The notes: a model not told the origin generated them from the sequence alone. A stretch of DNA of 64,000 bases from Flavivirga abyssicola (GCF_030540775.2 NZ_CP141266.1:3893001-3957000), one strand, 5' to 3'; shown: positions 38,578 to 48,871, counted from the stretch's first letter. Numbers and translations: made by a program.

Positions 38578-39171
38578 TTATGTGTTATTTAATTCTTTGA
38601 GTTTTTGTTTAGAAAAGGTGATCAATTCATTAAAAAATGCTGTAAACTCATCTTCAAATTCTTTATAAAATTCTTTGAGTTCAACGATAGCTTCATTCAT
38701 TCCTGATCTATTTTTAGTTCTTCTGTTCATACCATCTAAAACCCTAGAGATACCATGGATGGAAGCATAACTTAGTAACCAATTGTCGGCCATCATATAT
38801 GGCATTATTTTTTGTATTCGTAAAGGAAGCACATGGTAGTGTTCTTCTAAAGAATCATAAAAAGCACTTACATATTCATCTAAAGGAATTGTACTATATT
38901 TATTCCAGTTTTTAGCAAGAAAATGGTCGTACAGAATGTCTACAATAACCCCTGAGTAATGTCCGTATTTTTCGTGTAATCTTTTTGTACTCAATCTAAC
39001 CGTTTTATGAGCGTCTGTATAAGTATCTATATTTCGATGCAATAAAATGCCAGTTTGAATGTCTTTGGAGTACTTTTTATAGTCTTTTCCTTTGATACTA
39101 TCTGCAATGAAATTACCAATAGTAACTAAATCATTTTCTCCCGAAAGATAAATATGTGCTAAGTAGTTCAT
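38578..39171 (-). CDS. acpH: Acyl carrier protein phosphodiesterase (AcpH-like)
   Basis: Removes the 4'-phosphopantetheine arm from acyl carrier protein; an HD-like metal-dependent hydrolase in the cytosol. The 197-residue product starts with the family block MNYLAHIYLSG, followed by GNFIADSIKG, GILLHRNIDTYTDAH and VDILYDHFLAKNW. Metal-binding His/Asp residues are present. Its stop is 3 bases before the ggt start. It is divergent from glmM. Confidence 0.9.
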   Translation of the reverse strand: MNYLAHIYLSGENDLVTIGNFIADSIKGKDYKKYSKDIQTGILLHRNIDTYTDAHKTVRLSTKRLHEKYGHYSGVIVDILYDHFLAKNWNKYSTIPLDEYVSAFYDSLEEHYHVLPLRIQKIMPYMMADNWLLSYASIHGISRVLDGMNRRTKNRSGMNEAIVELKEFYKEFEDEFTAFFNELITFSKQKLKELNNT

Positions 39172-39275
39172 TTGTGAAATTTACGAATTCAAATTTTAGA
39201 AAGGTATTTTAACTTTAAAATTATTCCATTTATCATTTTTTAAGTTTAATTAAAATACAAGCTAAAAAAAATATG

Positions 39276-39283
39276 TAGGTTTG
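39276..39283 (+). promoter_or_regulatory. -7 element of the glmM promoter
   Basis: TAGGTTTG fits TAnnTTTG and lies 23 bases before ATG 39307. No TTG sits at the expected -33 distance. Confidence 0.5.
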
Positions 39284-39306
39284 CTAAAATTTTGAAAAAT
39301 AATAAC

Positions 39307-40695
39307 ATGACACTTATAAAATCAATTTCGGGAATTAGAGGAACTATTGGCGGCCAAGTAGGTGAAAACCTTACTCCTATAGACGCTGTTAAATTTGCAG
39401 CAGCTTATGGTGCCTGGTTAAAACAGAATAGGGAAAAGGAAAATTATCGTGTGGTTGTGGGCAGAGATGCTCGTATTTCTGGTAAAATGATTCAAAACTT
39501 AGTAATGAATACATTAGTAGGTATGGGAATTCATGTTATTGATGTAGGGCTTTCAACGACACCAACAGTTGAAGTTGCCGTGCCTATGGAACATGCAGAT
39601 GGCGGTATTATTTTAACAGCAAGTCATAACCCAAAACAATGGAATGCTTTAAAATTATTAAACGAAAAAGGAGAGTTTCTGGATGCTATTGAAGGCGCTA
39701 AAATTTTAGACATAGCAGAAAGTGATACTATGAGTTTTGCAGATGTTGATAGTTTAGGAAAAATAACAAAAAACAAAGCCTATATAGATTTACATATTAT
39801 CGAGGTTTTAGATTTGCCTTTAGTAACAGTAAAGCCCATTGAGCAAGCACGTTTTAGAGTTGTGGTAGATGGTGTAAACTCTACAGGAGGTATAGCAATT
39901 CCATTACTTTTAGAGCGATTAGGCGTAGATGTTATAAAATTATATTGTGAGCCTAATGGAGAGTTTCCTCATAACCCAGAACCTTTAAAAGAGCATTTAA
40001 CGGATCTTTCTGCTGCGGTAAAAAAACATGGTGCTGATTTTGGTATTGTAGTAGATCCAGATGTAGACCGCTTAGCTTTTATGGATGAAAATGGGGAGAT
40101 GTTTGGAGAGGAATATACTTTAGTGGCTTGTGCGGATTACGTATTAAGCAGAACACCAGGGAATACGGTTAGTAATATGAGTTCAACAAGAGCATTGCGT
40201 GATGTAACTGAAAAATATGGAGGTACTTATGAAGCAAGTGCAGTAGGTGAGGTGAACGTAGTAAATCTTATGAAAAAGAACAACGTAGTGATTGGTGGAG
40301 AAGGTAATGGGGGAATTATCTATCCAGAGTCTCATTATGGTCGTGATGCATTGGTAGGAGTTGCTTTATTTTTAAGTTTATTAGCCGATAAAAATATAAG
40401 TGTTAGTGAGCTTAGAAAAACGTACCCTAACTACTTTATGAGTAAAAAGAAGATTCAATTAACACCGGGATTAGATGTTGATGGCATTTTGAGCACTATA
40501 GAAGATCGTTATAAAAATGAACAGTTAACGACTATAGATGGTGTGAAAATAGATTTTTCTGAAAGTTGGGTACACCTTCGTAAAAGTAATACAGAGCCTA
40601 TTATTAGAATTTATACTGAGGCTAAATCACAATCAGAAGCAGACACATTGGCCGATAAGTTTATAGAAGAAATTGGAGCCATTGCCAAAGCATAA
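39307..40695 (+). CDS. glmM: Phosphoglucosamine mutase (phosphohexomutase family)
   Basis: Interconverts glucosamine 6- and 1-phosphate for peptidoglycan and lipopolysaccharide precursors; cytosolic. 462 residues from ATG 39307; a TTG at 39292 would add five residues but lacks support. Catalytic Ser106 lies in TASHNPKQWN, the metal loop is DPDVDRLAF, the sugar loop GEGNGGIIYPESHYGRDAL and the phosphate loop RKSNTEPIIRIYTEA. Related phosphomannomutases cannot be excluded by eye, but the length and blocks fit GlmM of this phylum. Ends in a good terminator. Confidence 0.88.
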   Translation: MTLIKSISGIRGTIGGQVGENLTPIDAVKFAAAYGAWLKQNREKENYRVVVGRDARISGKMIQNLVMNTLVGMGIHVIDVGLSTTPTVEVAVPMEHADGGIILTASHNPKQWNALKLLNEKGEFLDAIEGAKILDIAESDTMSFADVDSLGKITKNKAYIDLHIIEVLDLPLVTVKPIEQARFRVVVDGVNSTGGIAIPLLLERLGVDVIKLYCEPNGEFPHNPEPLKEHLTDLSAAVKKHGADFGIVVDPDVDRLAFMDENGEMFGEEYTLVACADYVLSRTPGNTVSNMSSTRALRDVTEKYGGTYEASAVGEVNVVNLMKKNNVVIGGEGNGGIIYPESHYGRDALVGVALFLSLLADKNISVSELRKTYPNYFMSKKKIQLTPGLDVDGILSTIEDRYKNEQLTTIDGVKIDFSESWVHLRKSNTEPIIRIYTEAKSQSEADTLADKFIEEIGAIAKA

Positions 40696-40720
40696 TAAGA
40701 TCTAATTATACTATAATTTA

Positions 40721-40747
40721 AAAGCGCAATTTATTTGCGCTTTTTTT
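40721..40747 (+). terminator. glmM terminator
   Basis: AAAGCGCAA (40721-40729) and TTGCGCTTT (40735-40743) form a 9-base hairpin with a 5-base loop, followed by T to 40747. Confidence 0.88.
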
Positions 40748-40916
40748 ATATACTTAATTTTATGATTCTTAAAACCTATAGGATTTATAGTTAAATGAAA
40801 TTAAGTATATAATTGAGGGTTAAATACATGCAACTAATGGTCATTAGTTATAATCCCAGTAGGAGGTATGGGTATAAACTATTAAATTTATATTGTATAA
40901 TATTTCAATATAGGTT

Positions 40917-42449
40917 ATGGGCATTAAAAAATATTCACGAATTGTACTGTTACTTCTATCCATTTTTACAATTTCTTGTCAATCAAAAAAAGAAAAGAAA
41001 AAGAATATTGTAACTGATATAAATGAAAAAACAAATATTGTTTTAATTATAGCTGATGATGTAGGCTGGGATGATATTGGACCTTATGGGCATTCAAAAA
41101 TTAAAACTCCAAACCTGGATGCGCTTGCTAATGATGGTATGAAGTTTAATCAAGCTTTTTTAACTACCAGTTCTTGTAGTCCAAGTAGAACAAGTATTAT
41201 ATCAGGGCTTTACCCACATAATACGGATGCAGAACAACTATCTTGGCCATTACCAGATTATATCGAGACTTTTGTACAAGAATTAAAAGATTCTGGATAT
41301 TGGACAGGTTTAGCTGGCAAGCATCATATGGGACCTAATGTGGTGGATGATTTTAACGTGTTTTTAGAGATGACATGGAAAGATGCCCCTATTGGTATTG
41401 ACAGACGGTTAGTAGGTGATGGAAGTGGCTGTGATGAGTGGATAAAACTATTGAAGCAAAGACCAAAAGATAAACCTTTCTTTACTTGGTTGGCTGCAGC
41501 TGATGCACATAGACCGTATTATGAAGGTACCATAAGTAATTCGCATTCAACAGATGATGTTATTATACCTCCTTACATGCCAGAAACGGATGCTACAAAA
41601 AAAGATTTTGCGCTTTATTATGATGAAGTATCAAGAATGGATGATTATATAGGGCAGGTTATAGCAGAGTTAGAAACTCAAGGGGTTTCGAAAAATACAA
41701 TTGTACTATTTATTTCTGATAATGGCAGAGCTTTTCCACGAGATAAAACAACACTTTATGATGGAGGTATTAAAACGCCATGGATAGTAAAATGGCCTGG
41801 GAAAATAATACCAGGAAGTGTCAATAATAATTTAGTAAGTTCTGTAGATATAGCCCCTACATTTATGAGTCTTGCAGGGTTGAAACCTTTAGAGGCTTTT
41901 GTAGGGAAGAACTTTATACCTATGTTAAACGAACCAAAAACTGTTATACGTGATGAAATTTATGCCGAAGATCATTTTCATGATTTTGAAGACTATACTA
42001 GAGCAGTCAGAACAAAACAATACAAATACATAAAGAATTTTTATCCAGATTTACCAAATACCCCCTCAGCAGATATTATTAGGGACTTAACATGGCAGAG
42101 TATGCTTATTGAAAGCAAAAAAGGAACACTTAATGAAGCGCAAATGAGTTGTTTTGAAATTCCAAGAGCGGAGGAAGAACTATATGATGTAGTATCTGAC
42201 CCTTATGAATTGAACAATTTAGCATTAAATAAAGATTATACCGATGTTTTAAATGATATGCGCTCTAGAATGGCAAACATAAGAGAAGAGACAAAAGATT
42301 ATTTACCTCCAGTGCGCCTAAATGATGACTTTTTTAGAGATACTGGATTACCAACAAAATACCGTATTCGTCCTAGACCATCAAAAGCAGATTATTTAAA
42401 GGCTCAAGAAGAAGGTGTTATATTAATGAATCCTGATTTTGAAGAATAA
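40917..42449 (+). CDS. Sulfatase (S1 family, formylglycine type) lipoprotein
   Basis: Hydrolyses sulfate esters or N-sulfates, probably of a marine polysaccharide or glycosaminoglycan. A 510-residue lipoprotein (lipobox IFTISC, Cys21). The maturation site is CSPSR (Cys87-Arg91), where Cys87 is oxidised to formylglycine. Metal motifs are LIIADDVGWDDIG (about 43-55) and FISDNGRAFPRDK. The GKHHMG and C-terminal YDVVSDPYELNNLA blocks recall heparan N-sulfatase (sulfamidase)-like subfamilies, but the substrate is unsure. No glycoside hydrolase or SusCD pair is nearby. The maturase gene is not in the window. Confidence 0.9.
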   Translation: MGIKKYSRIVLLLLSIFTISCQSKKEKKKNIVTDINEKTNIVLIIADDVGWDDIGPYGHSKIKTPNLDALANDGMKFNQAFLTTSSCSPSRTSIISGLYPHNTDAEQLSWPLPDYIETFVQELKDSGYWTGLAGKHHMGPNVVDDFNVFLEMTWKDAPIGIDRRLVGDGSGCDEWIKLLKQRPKDKPFFTWLAAADAHRPYYEGTISNSHSTDDVIIPPYMPETDATKKDFALYYDEVSRMDDYIGQVIAELETQGVSKNTIVLFISDNGRAFPRDKTTLYDGGIKTPWIVKWPGKIIPGSVNNNLVSSVDIAPTFMSLAGLKPLEAFVGKNFIPMLNEPKTVIRDEIYAEDHFHDFEDYTRAVRTKQYKYIKNFYPDLPNTPSADIIRDLTWQSMLIESKKGTLNEAQMSCFEIPRAEEELYDVVSDPYELNNLALNKDYTDVLNDMRSRMANIREETKDYLPPVRLNDDFFRDTGLPTKYRIRPRPSKADYLKAQEEGVILMNPDFEE

Positions 42450-42461
42450 TTATAAAACGTC

Positions 42462-43343
42462 CTATAAAAGGGTATTAGTTTTATGTTTCCAGCGTTTATG
42501 CGTCCAGAAATAATATTCAGGAGTTTCATGAATTTGCTTTTCTACTTCTTTAAGAAACAGGTCTGTTAACTCATAGTTTTCATACTTATTAGAGTCTTCA
42601 GCAAGTGTAATAATTTCAGCTTCATAAAATCCTCGTTTTACTTTGTTTACTTTTAAGTAAGCAGTAGATAAATCTAATTTTTTTGCTAAGCGTTCTGCAC
42701 CAGTAAAGCATGGTGTATTAATCCCCATAAATTTGCTCCAGTACACATCTTTAGTTAGTTTAGGGGATTGGTCACTTAAGAAACCCGTAATGCTTTTAAT
42801 ACCTTCAGACTCGTTTTGGTTTATAATATTTATAGTTTCTTTAGTACTAATAAGTGTTGTGTTAAATTTAGATCGAATGTCTCTAATCAACTTATCAAAA
42901 TGAGGATTTGCTAATTTTTTATAAACCGCTAAACCTTTAAAATTTATATAATTTTGAAGTACTATGGACCACTCCCAACTAGCATAATGACCAAAAATTA
43001 AAATGATACTTTTATTTAAAGATTCTAAACGTTTAAACTCTTCCGGATTCGTTATTTTAAAGCGTTTTTTTAGTTCTTTATCAGAAATAGACATGGTTTT
43101 TGCCATTTCCAAAAACATATCACAGAGATGTTTGTAGAATTTTTTTCTAATAGTAACAATTTCTTTATCCGCTTTATCAGGGAAAACAAGTTTTAAATTA
43201 TTGGTGACCACTTTTTTTCTGTAGCCTACTATATGATAAAGTAAAATGTATAATCCATCCGATACTAGATACAACAATTTAAAAGGAAATCTAGAGATAC
43301 TCCATAAAAAAGGATAAACAATAATATAAATTAGAAATTGCAT
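42462..43343 (-). CDS. LpxL/HtrB-like lipid A acyltransferase
   Basis: Adds a secondary acyl chain to lipid A or transfers acyl groups in envelope lipid synthesis; inner-membrane. The 293-residue product has an N-terminal membrane helix (about 3-20) and the HxxxxE catalytic motif as H119-YASW-E124. Other family blocks are YRKKVVTNNLKLVFPDK, TGFLSDQSP and WTHKRWKHK. It is convergent with the sulfatase (12-base gap) and divergent from the rhomboid gene, with a -7 element inside the short divergent spacer. Confidence 0.88.
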   Translation of the reverse strand: MQFLIYIIVYPFLWSISRFPFKLLYLVSDGLYILLYHIVGYRKKVVTNNLKLVFPDKADKEIVTIRKKFYKHLCDMFLEMAKTMSISDKELKKRFKITNPEEFKRLESLNKSIILIFGHYASWEWSIVLQNYINFKGLAVYKKLANPHFDKLIRDIRSKFNTTLISTKETINIINQNESEGIKSITGFLSDQSPKLTKDVYWSKFMGINTPCFTGAERLAKKLDLSTAYLKVNKVKRGFYEAEIITLAEDSNKYENYELTDLFLKEVEKQIHETPEYYFWTHKRWKHKTNTLL

Positions 43344-43377
43344 TAATTAATTTTAGATTTGTAGCGGCAAATATATG

Positions 43378-43385
43378 CTAAATAG
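43378..43385 (-). promoter_or_regulatory. -7 element upstream of the LpxL-like gene
   Basis: Minus-strand TATATTTG (43385-43378) fits TAnnTTTG, 34 bases before the start codon. The 62-base divergent spacer must also serve the rhomboid gene. Confidence 0.45.
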
Positions 43386-43405
43386 ATTTTAAACGTTTAC
43401 ACAAC

Positions 43406-44056
43406 ATGGGCAAATTAGACTTAGTTACCATAATTATAATAGCAGCAAATGTCATCATATCTTATAAAGGTTTTGGTGATTACAGTTTTTTTGATAAATA
43501 TAAATTTCATGTAGGAGGCGTACAAAGAGGAGAGCAAATTAGAATGTTTAGCTCTGGTTTTTTGCATGTAGATACACAGCATTTGTTATTTAATATGCTT
43601 ACTCTATATTTCTTTGCAGGAGTGGTTATTACGCTTTTAAGTCCACTATATTTTGTTTTAATTTATGGGGGTAGTTTATTAGTAGGGAGCTTATTATCAC
43701 TGTATTTTCATAGAAATGAGTATCACTACAGTGCTGTTGGTGCAAGTGGTGCTGTTACAGGAGTTTTATACGCTGCTATTTTATTACGACCAGAAATGGA
43801 CTTGTACATGTTTTTTATTCCATTTCCAATACCGGCATATATTTTCGGGATAGGCTATTTATTATACTCTATTTACGGAATGAAGAACAGAATAGGCAAT
43901 ATAGGACATGATGCGCATTTTGGAGGAGCTATAGGAGGTTATGTCATTACTTTGGCATTGTCCCCAGGACTATTTAAAACCAACTTACTTATGATTGGTT
44001 TGTTGGCAATACCAATAGTTTTATTGTTTATTTTAAAAAGAATGGGGAAGATGTAA
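43406..44056 (+). CDS. Rhomboid-family intramembrane serine protease
   Basis: A six-helix membrane protease of 216 residues. The catalytic dyad is visible: Ser114 in GASGAVTG and His171 in GHDAHFGGAIGG. The HVDTQHLLFNM loop (His54-Met64) carries the conserved oxyanion-side residues. Substrates are unknown. Ends at a bidirectional terminator shared with the convergent lipoprotein gene. Confidence 0.92.
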   Translation: MGKLDLVTIIIIAANVIISYKGFGDYSFFDKYKFHVGGVQRGEQIRMFSSGFLHVDTQHLLFNMLTLYFFAGVVITLLSPLYFVLIYGGSLLVGSLLSLYFHRNEYHYSAVGASGAVTGVLYAAILLRPEMDLYMFFIPFPIPAYIFGIGYLLYSIYGMKNRIGNIGHDAHFGGAIGGYVITLALSPGLFKTNLLMIGLLAIPIVLLFILKRMGKM

Positions 44057-44072
44057 AATATCTTTTAGAAAT

Positions 44073-44108
44073 AAAAAAGCTAAATCCATGATTAGATTTA
44101 GCTTTTTT
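44073..44108. terminator. Bidirectional terminator
   Basis: Perfect 14-base arms 44073-44086 and 44095-44108 (AAAAAAGCTAAATC and GATTTAGCTTTTTT) with an 8-base loop. A-runs and T-runs on the two sides let it work for both the rhomboid gene and the convergent lipoprotein gene. Confidence 0.9.
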
Positions 44109-44129
44109 ACTATACAATACTTTTAAATG

Positions 44130-44894
44130 CTATTCATAAAAAAATTGTATAGTTGATGTATCATCTGTTACTCCTTTGTATTTAGAAGTATAATTTGCAG
44201 TTTTTGGATAATCACTTTCATTGTATGTGTAACCAAAAGTTTCAGAAGCGATATTTCCGTTATTATTATCAATAATGCTAGTTGGGTTATTAGTGTTTCC
44301 ATTTAAAGCTCCAAAATCTATACTTAGGAGATTAAGCACTTCTATAGCATGAATATTTTTATAAATTCCATTTTTATTGTCATATTGGTATGATAATTCA
44401 TAACCTGTATTAGTTAAATTTGTGATGTTTTCTCCTGTATAAGAATAAGTAGTGGTATTTTGAAAATTTGTTTGAGAGTTCAAGTCTCCAATGTATCTAC
44501 TTTCTGTAACAGTATTATCGGAATTGAATGTAAAAACATATTTTTCAGTGATATCATTAATTATATGGAGAATGTAATTAGCGATTTTTTCGTTTTGATT
44601 GTAACTTATAGTTGTATAACCATCAAGTTCTCCATCAACGTATGAGTTTACTCTAACCAATATGCCGTTTTCGTATATGTATTCGAATTTATAACCATCA
44701 TCAGAAATAACACTAATGAGTTTATTACCGTCATAAGTGTAGTTAGTCGTTATTACTTCATCATCATAAGTTTCAATAGTTTTCTTTAATAAGGTTGAGT
44801 CATTAGTTGGCTCATCAGGAGTATCTGTAGACTCAGAGCTACATGCAAATAGTGAAATACATAATCCGAAGATTAAAAGTTTTTTTAATGTCAT
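44130..44894 (-). CDS. Lipoprotein with RHS/YD-like beta repeats, unknown function
   Basis: A 254-residue lipoprotein (MTLKKLLIFGLCISLFAC, Cys18) followed by a Ser/Asp/Thr-rich linker typical of Bacteroidota surface-exported lipoproteins (SSESTDTPDEPTNDST). The body alternates short strands such as YTYDGNKLISVISDDGYKFEY, TYSYTGENITNLTN and FGYTYNESDYPKTA. This Y-x-Y-(D/N) pattern is seen in many flavobacterial lipoproteins of unknown role. A -7 element lies upstream. Confidence 0.78.
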   Translation of the reverse strand: MTLKKLLIFGLCISLFACSSESTDTPDEPTNDSTLLKKTIETYDDEVITTNYTYDGNKLISVISDDGYKFEYIYENGILVRVNSYVDGELDGYTTISYNQNEKIANYILHIINDITEKYVFTFNSDNTVTESRYIGDLNSQTNFQNTTTYSYTGENITNLTNTGYELSYQYDNKNGIYKNIHAIEVLNLLSIDFGALNGNTNNPTSIIDNNNGNIASETFGYTYNESDYPKTANYTSKYKGVTDDTSTIQFFYE

Positions 44895-44931
44895 TTTTAG
44901 TTCGATTTTTTATGAATGCGCCAAAAGTAAA

Positions 44932-44939
44932 TTTTTTAA
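44932..44939 (-). promoter_or_regulatory. -7 element upstream of the YD-like lipoprotein gene
   Basis: Minus-strand TACTTTTG (44939-44932), 38 bases before the start codon. No matching -33 TTG. Confidence 0.4.
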
Positions 44940-44954
44940 TGTAAGATTTATGTG

Positions 44955-44971
44955 ATATTTATCATAAATAT
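44955..44971. promoter_or_regulatory. Palindrome between lon and the divergent lipoprotein gene
   Basis: ATATTTAT (44955-44962), C, ATAAATAT (44964-44971): perfect 8-base arms. It lies just upstream of the lipoprotein's -7 element and 165 bases before lon. An operator is possible; chance is also plausible in such AT-rich DNA. Confidence 0.25.
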
Positions 44972-45135
44972 TTAATCTCATAATTTTCAGTATGGCATAG
45001 CTATTGAATTTATAGTAGTAATGTGTATCTTTATTTAGTGCTTAAGTATTTGATATTCATTGATTTAATTTTTTGTAAAATAAATATAATAAATGATCAA
45101 TTCTGTTTTAATGACAGATTGACCTAAATATATAC

Positions 45136-47586
45136 ATGAAGAAATCTAATTTTATAGCCCTTGACAGTTTGTCATTACAGGAATTTGACGAGAACTCAGA
45201 ATTAATTCCATTAATGACACCAGAAGATGAAGAAGCCATCAATAATGAAGAATTGCCAGAAACACTGCCAATTTTATCATTGCGTAATACCGTGTTGTTT
45301 CCTGGAGTTGTTATTCCTATTACAGCAGGCAGAGACAAATCAATTAAACTAATAAATGATGCTAATAAAGGCGGGAAAGTTATTGGTGTAGTATCACAAA
45401 AAGATGAGTCTGTAGAAAATCCAACAGCAAAAGATATTAATGAAACAGGTACAGTTGCTAGAATTCTGCGTGTTTTAAAAATGCCAGATGGTAACGTAAC
45501 GGTTATTATTCAAGGAAAAAAACGCTTTAAAGTGGCAGAGGTTCTTACAGAAGAACCATACATGAATGCAACTATTAGGGACTTAGCTGAAGCAAAACCA
45601 ACGGTTGATAATGAAGAGTTTTCAGCAATTATTGATTCTATAAAAGATCTAGCACTGGAAATCATTAAGGAAAGTCCAAACATTCCTAGTGAAGCTTCTT
45701 TCGCGATAAAGAATATAGAAAGCAATTCATTTTTAATAAATTTCGTGTCTTCTAACATGAATCTTTCTGTGGCTGAAAAGCAGTCACTTTTAGAAATGGA
45801 TGATCTTAAAAAGCGTGCTCTGGCTACACTTAAATTCATGAATGTTGAGTTTCAAAAATTAGAACTTAAGAACGATATTCAGTCTAAAGTTCAAATGGAC
45901 ATGAGCCAACAGCAACGAGAGTATTTCTTACATCAACAAATGAAAACCATTCAAGAAGAATTGGGAGGCGTAAGCCACGATGAAGAGCTTGAAGAAATGA
46001 AGTTACGAGCCAGCGAAAAGCAATGGGATGAGCAAGTAGCAAAACATTTCGATAAAGAAATAGCTAAAATGCAGCGTATGAATCCGCAGGTTGCAGAATA
46101 CTCTATACAGCGTAATTATTTAGAGTTGTTCTTAGATCTACCTTGGAATGAGTTTAGTACTGATAAATTCGATTTAAAACATGCTAAAAAAGTTCTAGAT
46201 AGAGACCATTTTGGATTAGAAGATGTAAAAAGAAGAATCATAGAATATCTAGCGGTATTAAAACTGCGTAATGATATGAAATCACCTATTTTATGTCTTT
46301 ACGGACCTCCGGGAGTAGGTAAAACATCGCTTGGTAAGTCTATAGCAGAAGCTTTAGGGAGAGAGTATGTGCGTATTTCGTTAGGAGGTTTACGTGATGA
46401 AGCGGAAATTAGAGGGCATCGTAAAACCTATATTGGAGCTATGCCTGGACGTATTATTCAAAGTTTGAAGAAAGCTGGGACATCTAACCCTGTTTTTGTT
46501 TTAGATGAAATAGATAAGCTATCCAATTCACATCAAGGAGATCCATCATCGGCTATGCTTGAGGTTTTAGACCCAGAGCAAAACAGTGAGTTCTATGATA
46601 ATTTCTTGGAAATGGGATACGACCTTTCTAAAGTTATGTTTATAGCGACATCAAATAGCTTATCTACCATTCAGCCAGCATTACGTGATCGTATGGAGAT
46701 TATTAATGTAACAGGGTATACTATTGAAGAAAAGGTAGAAATAGCTAAACGTCACTTATTGCCCAAGCAATTAAAAGAGCATGGATTATCAACTGATCAT
46801 TTAAAGATTGGTAAAGCCCAATTAGAAAAGATTGTAGAGGGGTATACCCGTGAATCTGGTGTTCGTGGTTTAGAAAAGCAAATTGCAAAAATGGTACGCT
46901 ATGCGGCTAAAAATATTGCAATGGAAGAAGATTATAATGTTAAAGTGTCTAATGAAGATGTTGTTGAAGTTTTAGGAGGTGCTAAGTTAGAACGCGATAA
47001 ATATGAAAACAATAATGTAGCGGGCGTGGTCACTGGATTGGCATGGACACGAGTTGGTGGCGATATTTTATTTATTGAATCTATTTTATCTAAAGGAAAA
47101 GGAACACTTTCTATTACTGGAAATTTAGGAAAAGTGATGAAAGAATCAGCAACTATTGCTATGGAGTATATCAAATCTAATGCAGATCGTTTTGGAATAG
47201 ATACTGCTGTTTTTGATAATTATAATGTACACATTCACGTACCGGAAGGAGCCACGCCAAAAGACGGACCAAGTGCCGGAGTTACCATGTTAACCTCTTT
47301 AGTATCATTATTCACACAAAAAAAGGTGAAGAAAAGTTTGGCAATGACAGGAGAAATCACACTCCGTGGAAAAGTACTTCCGGTTGGCGGTATTAAAGAA
47401 AAGATACTAGCAGCTAAACGTGCACGGATAAAAGAGATTTTATTATGTGAAGAGAATAGGCGAGATATAGAAGAAATAAAAGCAGATTACCTAAAAGGTC
47501 TAACATTTCATTATGTAACCGATATGAGTGATGTTATTAAAATAGCACTTACAAGCCAAAAGGTAAAGAATGCTAAAAAGCTTTAA
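45136..47586 (+). CDS. lon: ATP-dependent protease Lon
   Basis: Hexameric AAA+ protease that degrades damaged and regulatory proteins in the cytosol. The 816-residue product has an N-terminal substrate domain (about 40-240), AAA+ module (Walker [10 protein letters not shown] about 391-399, Walker [10 protein letters not shown]) and C-terminal protease with the Ser713/Lys756 dyad in PKDGPSAG and GGIKEK. The 30-residue acidic N-terminal extension is usual in this phylum. No CIRCE-type operator seen upstream. Ends in a terminator before porQ. Confidence 0.97.
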   Translation: MKKSNFIALDSLSLQEFDENSELIPLMTPEDEEAINNEELPETLPILSLRNTVLFPGVVIPITAGRDKSIKLINDANKGGKVIGVVSQKDESVENPTAKDINETGTVARILRVLKMPDGNVTVIIQGKKRFKVAEVLTEEPYMNATIRDLAEAKPTVDNEEFSAIIDSIKDLALEIIKESPNIPSEASFAIKNIESNSFLINFVSSNMNLSVAEKQSLLEMDDLKKRALATLKFMNVEFQKLELKNDIQSKVQMDMSQQQREYFLHQQMKTIQEELGGVSHDEELEEMKLRASEKQWDEQVAKHFDKEIAKMQRMNPQVAEYSIQRNYLELFLDLPWNEFSTDKFDLKHAKKVLDRDHFGLEDVKRRIIEYLAVLKLRNDMKSPILCLYGPPGVGKTSLGKSIAEALGREYVRISLGGLRDEAEIRGHRKTYIGAMPGRIIQSLKKAGTSNPVFVLDEIDKLSNSHQGDPSSAMLEVLDPEQNSEFYDNFLEMGYDLSKVMFIATSNSLSTIQPALRDRMEIINVTGYTIEEKVEIAKRHLLPKQLKEHGLSTDHLKIGKAQLEKIVEGYTRESGVRGLEKQIAKMVRYAAKNIAMEEDYNVKVSNEDVVEVLGGAKLERDKYENNNVAGVVTGLAWTRVGGDILFIESILSKGKGTLSITGNLGKVMKESATIAMEYIKSNADRFGIDTAVFDNYNVHIHVPEGATPKDGPSAGVTMLTSLVSLFTQKKVKKSLAMTGEITLRGKVLPVGGIKEKILAAKRARIKEILLCEENRRDIEEIKADYLKGLTFHYVTDMSDVIKIALTSQKVKNAKKL

Positions 47587-47604
47587 AATAACACAAAAAA
47601 AGGG

Positions 47605-47630
47605 CCTCGATTTATTTCGAGGTTTTTTTT
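47605..47630 (+). terminator. lon terminator
   Basis: CCTCGA (47605-47610) pairs with TCGAGG (47617-47622), followed by eight T. Confidence 0.88.
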
Positions 47631-47695
47631 ATGGTTTAAAATAAAAGATACCTGCTGCCGTTTTAAGATAGATTTACTTACTTTGTGTCGTAAAT

Positions 47696-48715
47696 ATGCT
47701 AAAGAAAATTATCACTTTTTTTTATTTGTCTTGTAGTTCGCTTGTTATTGCTCAAGTAGGGGGAGAGACGACGTATCAATTTCTTAATTTGATATCGTCA
47801 CCGCGACAAGCAGCATTAGGAGGTAAGATATTGACTAATGTTGATTACGATGTTACCCAAGGACTTTTTAATCCAGCAACTATTAATGTTGATATGGATA
47901 ATCAGTTAGCTGTAAATTATACAAGTTATTTGGGAGGTATAAGTTATGGTACGGCTTCTTATGCATATACTGTAGATAGACGTACTCAAACATTTCATGC
48001 AGGAGTTACCTATATAAATTACGGATCGTTTGATGGTTATGATGAAAATGGTAACAGTACAGGAACATTTACAGGTAATGAAGCTGCTCTTTCCATGGGG
48101 TATGCGCTTCAAATTGGTTATTCCGATTTTTATTTTGGAGCTAATCTCAAGCTTATTAGTTCAAAATTAGAACAATATAATTCATTTGGTATTGCTGCAG
48201 ATTTAGGTTTGATTTATATTAATGAAGACTTGGATTTTAATGCCGCAATAGCTATTAGAAACTTAGGGACTCAAATAACTACCTATGCCGGGCTTAACGA
48301 ACGTCTGCCATTTGAAGTTGATTTTGGAATGTCACAACGATTAGAAAATGTACCAATTCGTTGGCATGTTACTTTAGAAAATTTACAAGAATGGCCAATA
48401 GCCAGACCTAATCCTGCACGATCGGTTAGTGATTTAGGGGGTAATCAAACAGATGAAAAAGTTGGATTTTTAGGTCAAGTAATTAGACATACTATTATAG
48501 GTGCAGAAATATTTCCAGAAGGAGGGTTTAATATAAGACTTGGTTATAATTTTCGAAGAGGTGAGGAACTACGTATTGTAGATCAACGTAATTTTTCAGG
48601 CTTATCTGGCGGAATTTCTATTAAAATGAATAAAATGCGCTTTAGCTATACACATGCCAAGTATACCAGTGCAGCCAATTCAAACTTTTTTGGATTGCAA
48701 ATAGATTTACGGTGA
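47696..48715 (+). CDS. porQ: Type IX secretion system protein PorQ
   Basis: Outer-membrane component of the type IX secretion attachment complex. A 339-residue protein with signal peptide (MLKKIITFFYLSCSSLVIAQ) and a beta-barrel of the PorV/PorQ kind. The N-terminus GGETTYQFLNLISSPRQAALGG is split here as GGETTYQFLNLI and SSPRQAALGG, a recognisable PorQ opening; the end NFFGLQIDLR has a C-terminal barrel strand. The neighbour cmk directly downstream matches the order I know from other flavobacteria. Other Por genes are not in the window. Confidence 0.88.
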   Translation: MLKKIITFFYLSCSSLVIAQVGGETTYQFLNLISSPRQAALGGKILTNVDYDVTQGLFNPATINVDMDNQLAVNYTSYLGGISYGTASYAYTVDRRTQTFHAGVTYINYGSFDGYDENGNSTGTFTGNEAALSMGYALQIGYSDFYFGANLKLISSKLEQYNSFGIAADLGLIYINEDLDFNAAIAIRNLGTQITTYAGLNERLPFEVDFGMSQRLENVPIRWHVTLENLQEWPIARPNPARSVSDLGGNQTDEKVGFLGQVIRHTIIGAEIFPEGGFNIRLGYNFRRGEELRIVDQRNFSGLSGGISIKMNKMRFSYTHAKYTSAANSNFFGLQIDLR

Positions 48716-48731
48716 TTTTTAGTGTTTAGTC

Positions 48732-48871
48732 TCAGTATTCAGTGTTCAGTTACAGTTATTAGTAGTTCTTTGCGCCTTTGTGTTTCCGTGAGAAAATTTA
48801 ACATCCATAAGAATTAATCAATTTCAGTATTCAGTGTTCAGTGGCAGTTAACAGTAACTCTTTGCCTCTCA
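48732..48871 (+). repeat. Two diverged direct repeats between porQ and cmk
   Basis: TCAGTATTCAGTGTTCAGT occurs at 48732-48750 and again, identical, at 48824-48842. Similarity continues for about 30 bases (CAGTTA...CTTTGC). The spacing between copies is 92 bases. No gene in this 292-base spacer. Confidence 0.75.

Noticed and set aside
45510-45839. A 109-codon minus-strand frame inside lon
   Set aside because: Shadow of an intact core gene.
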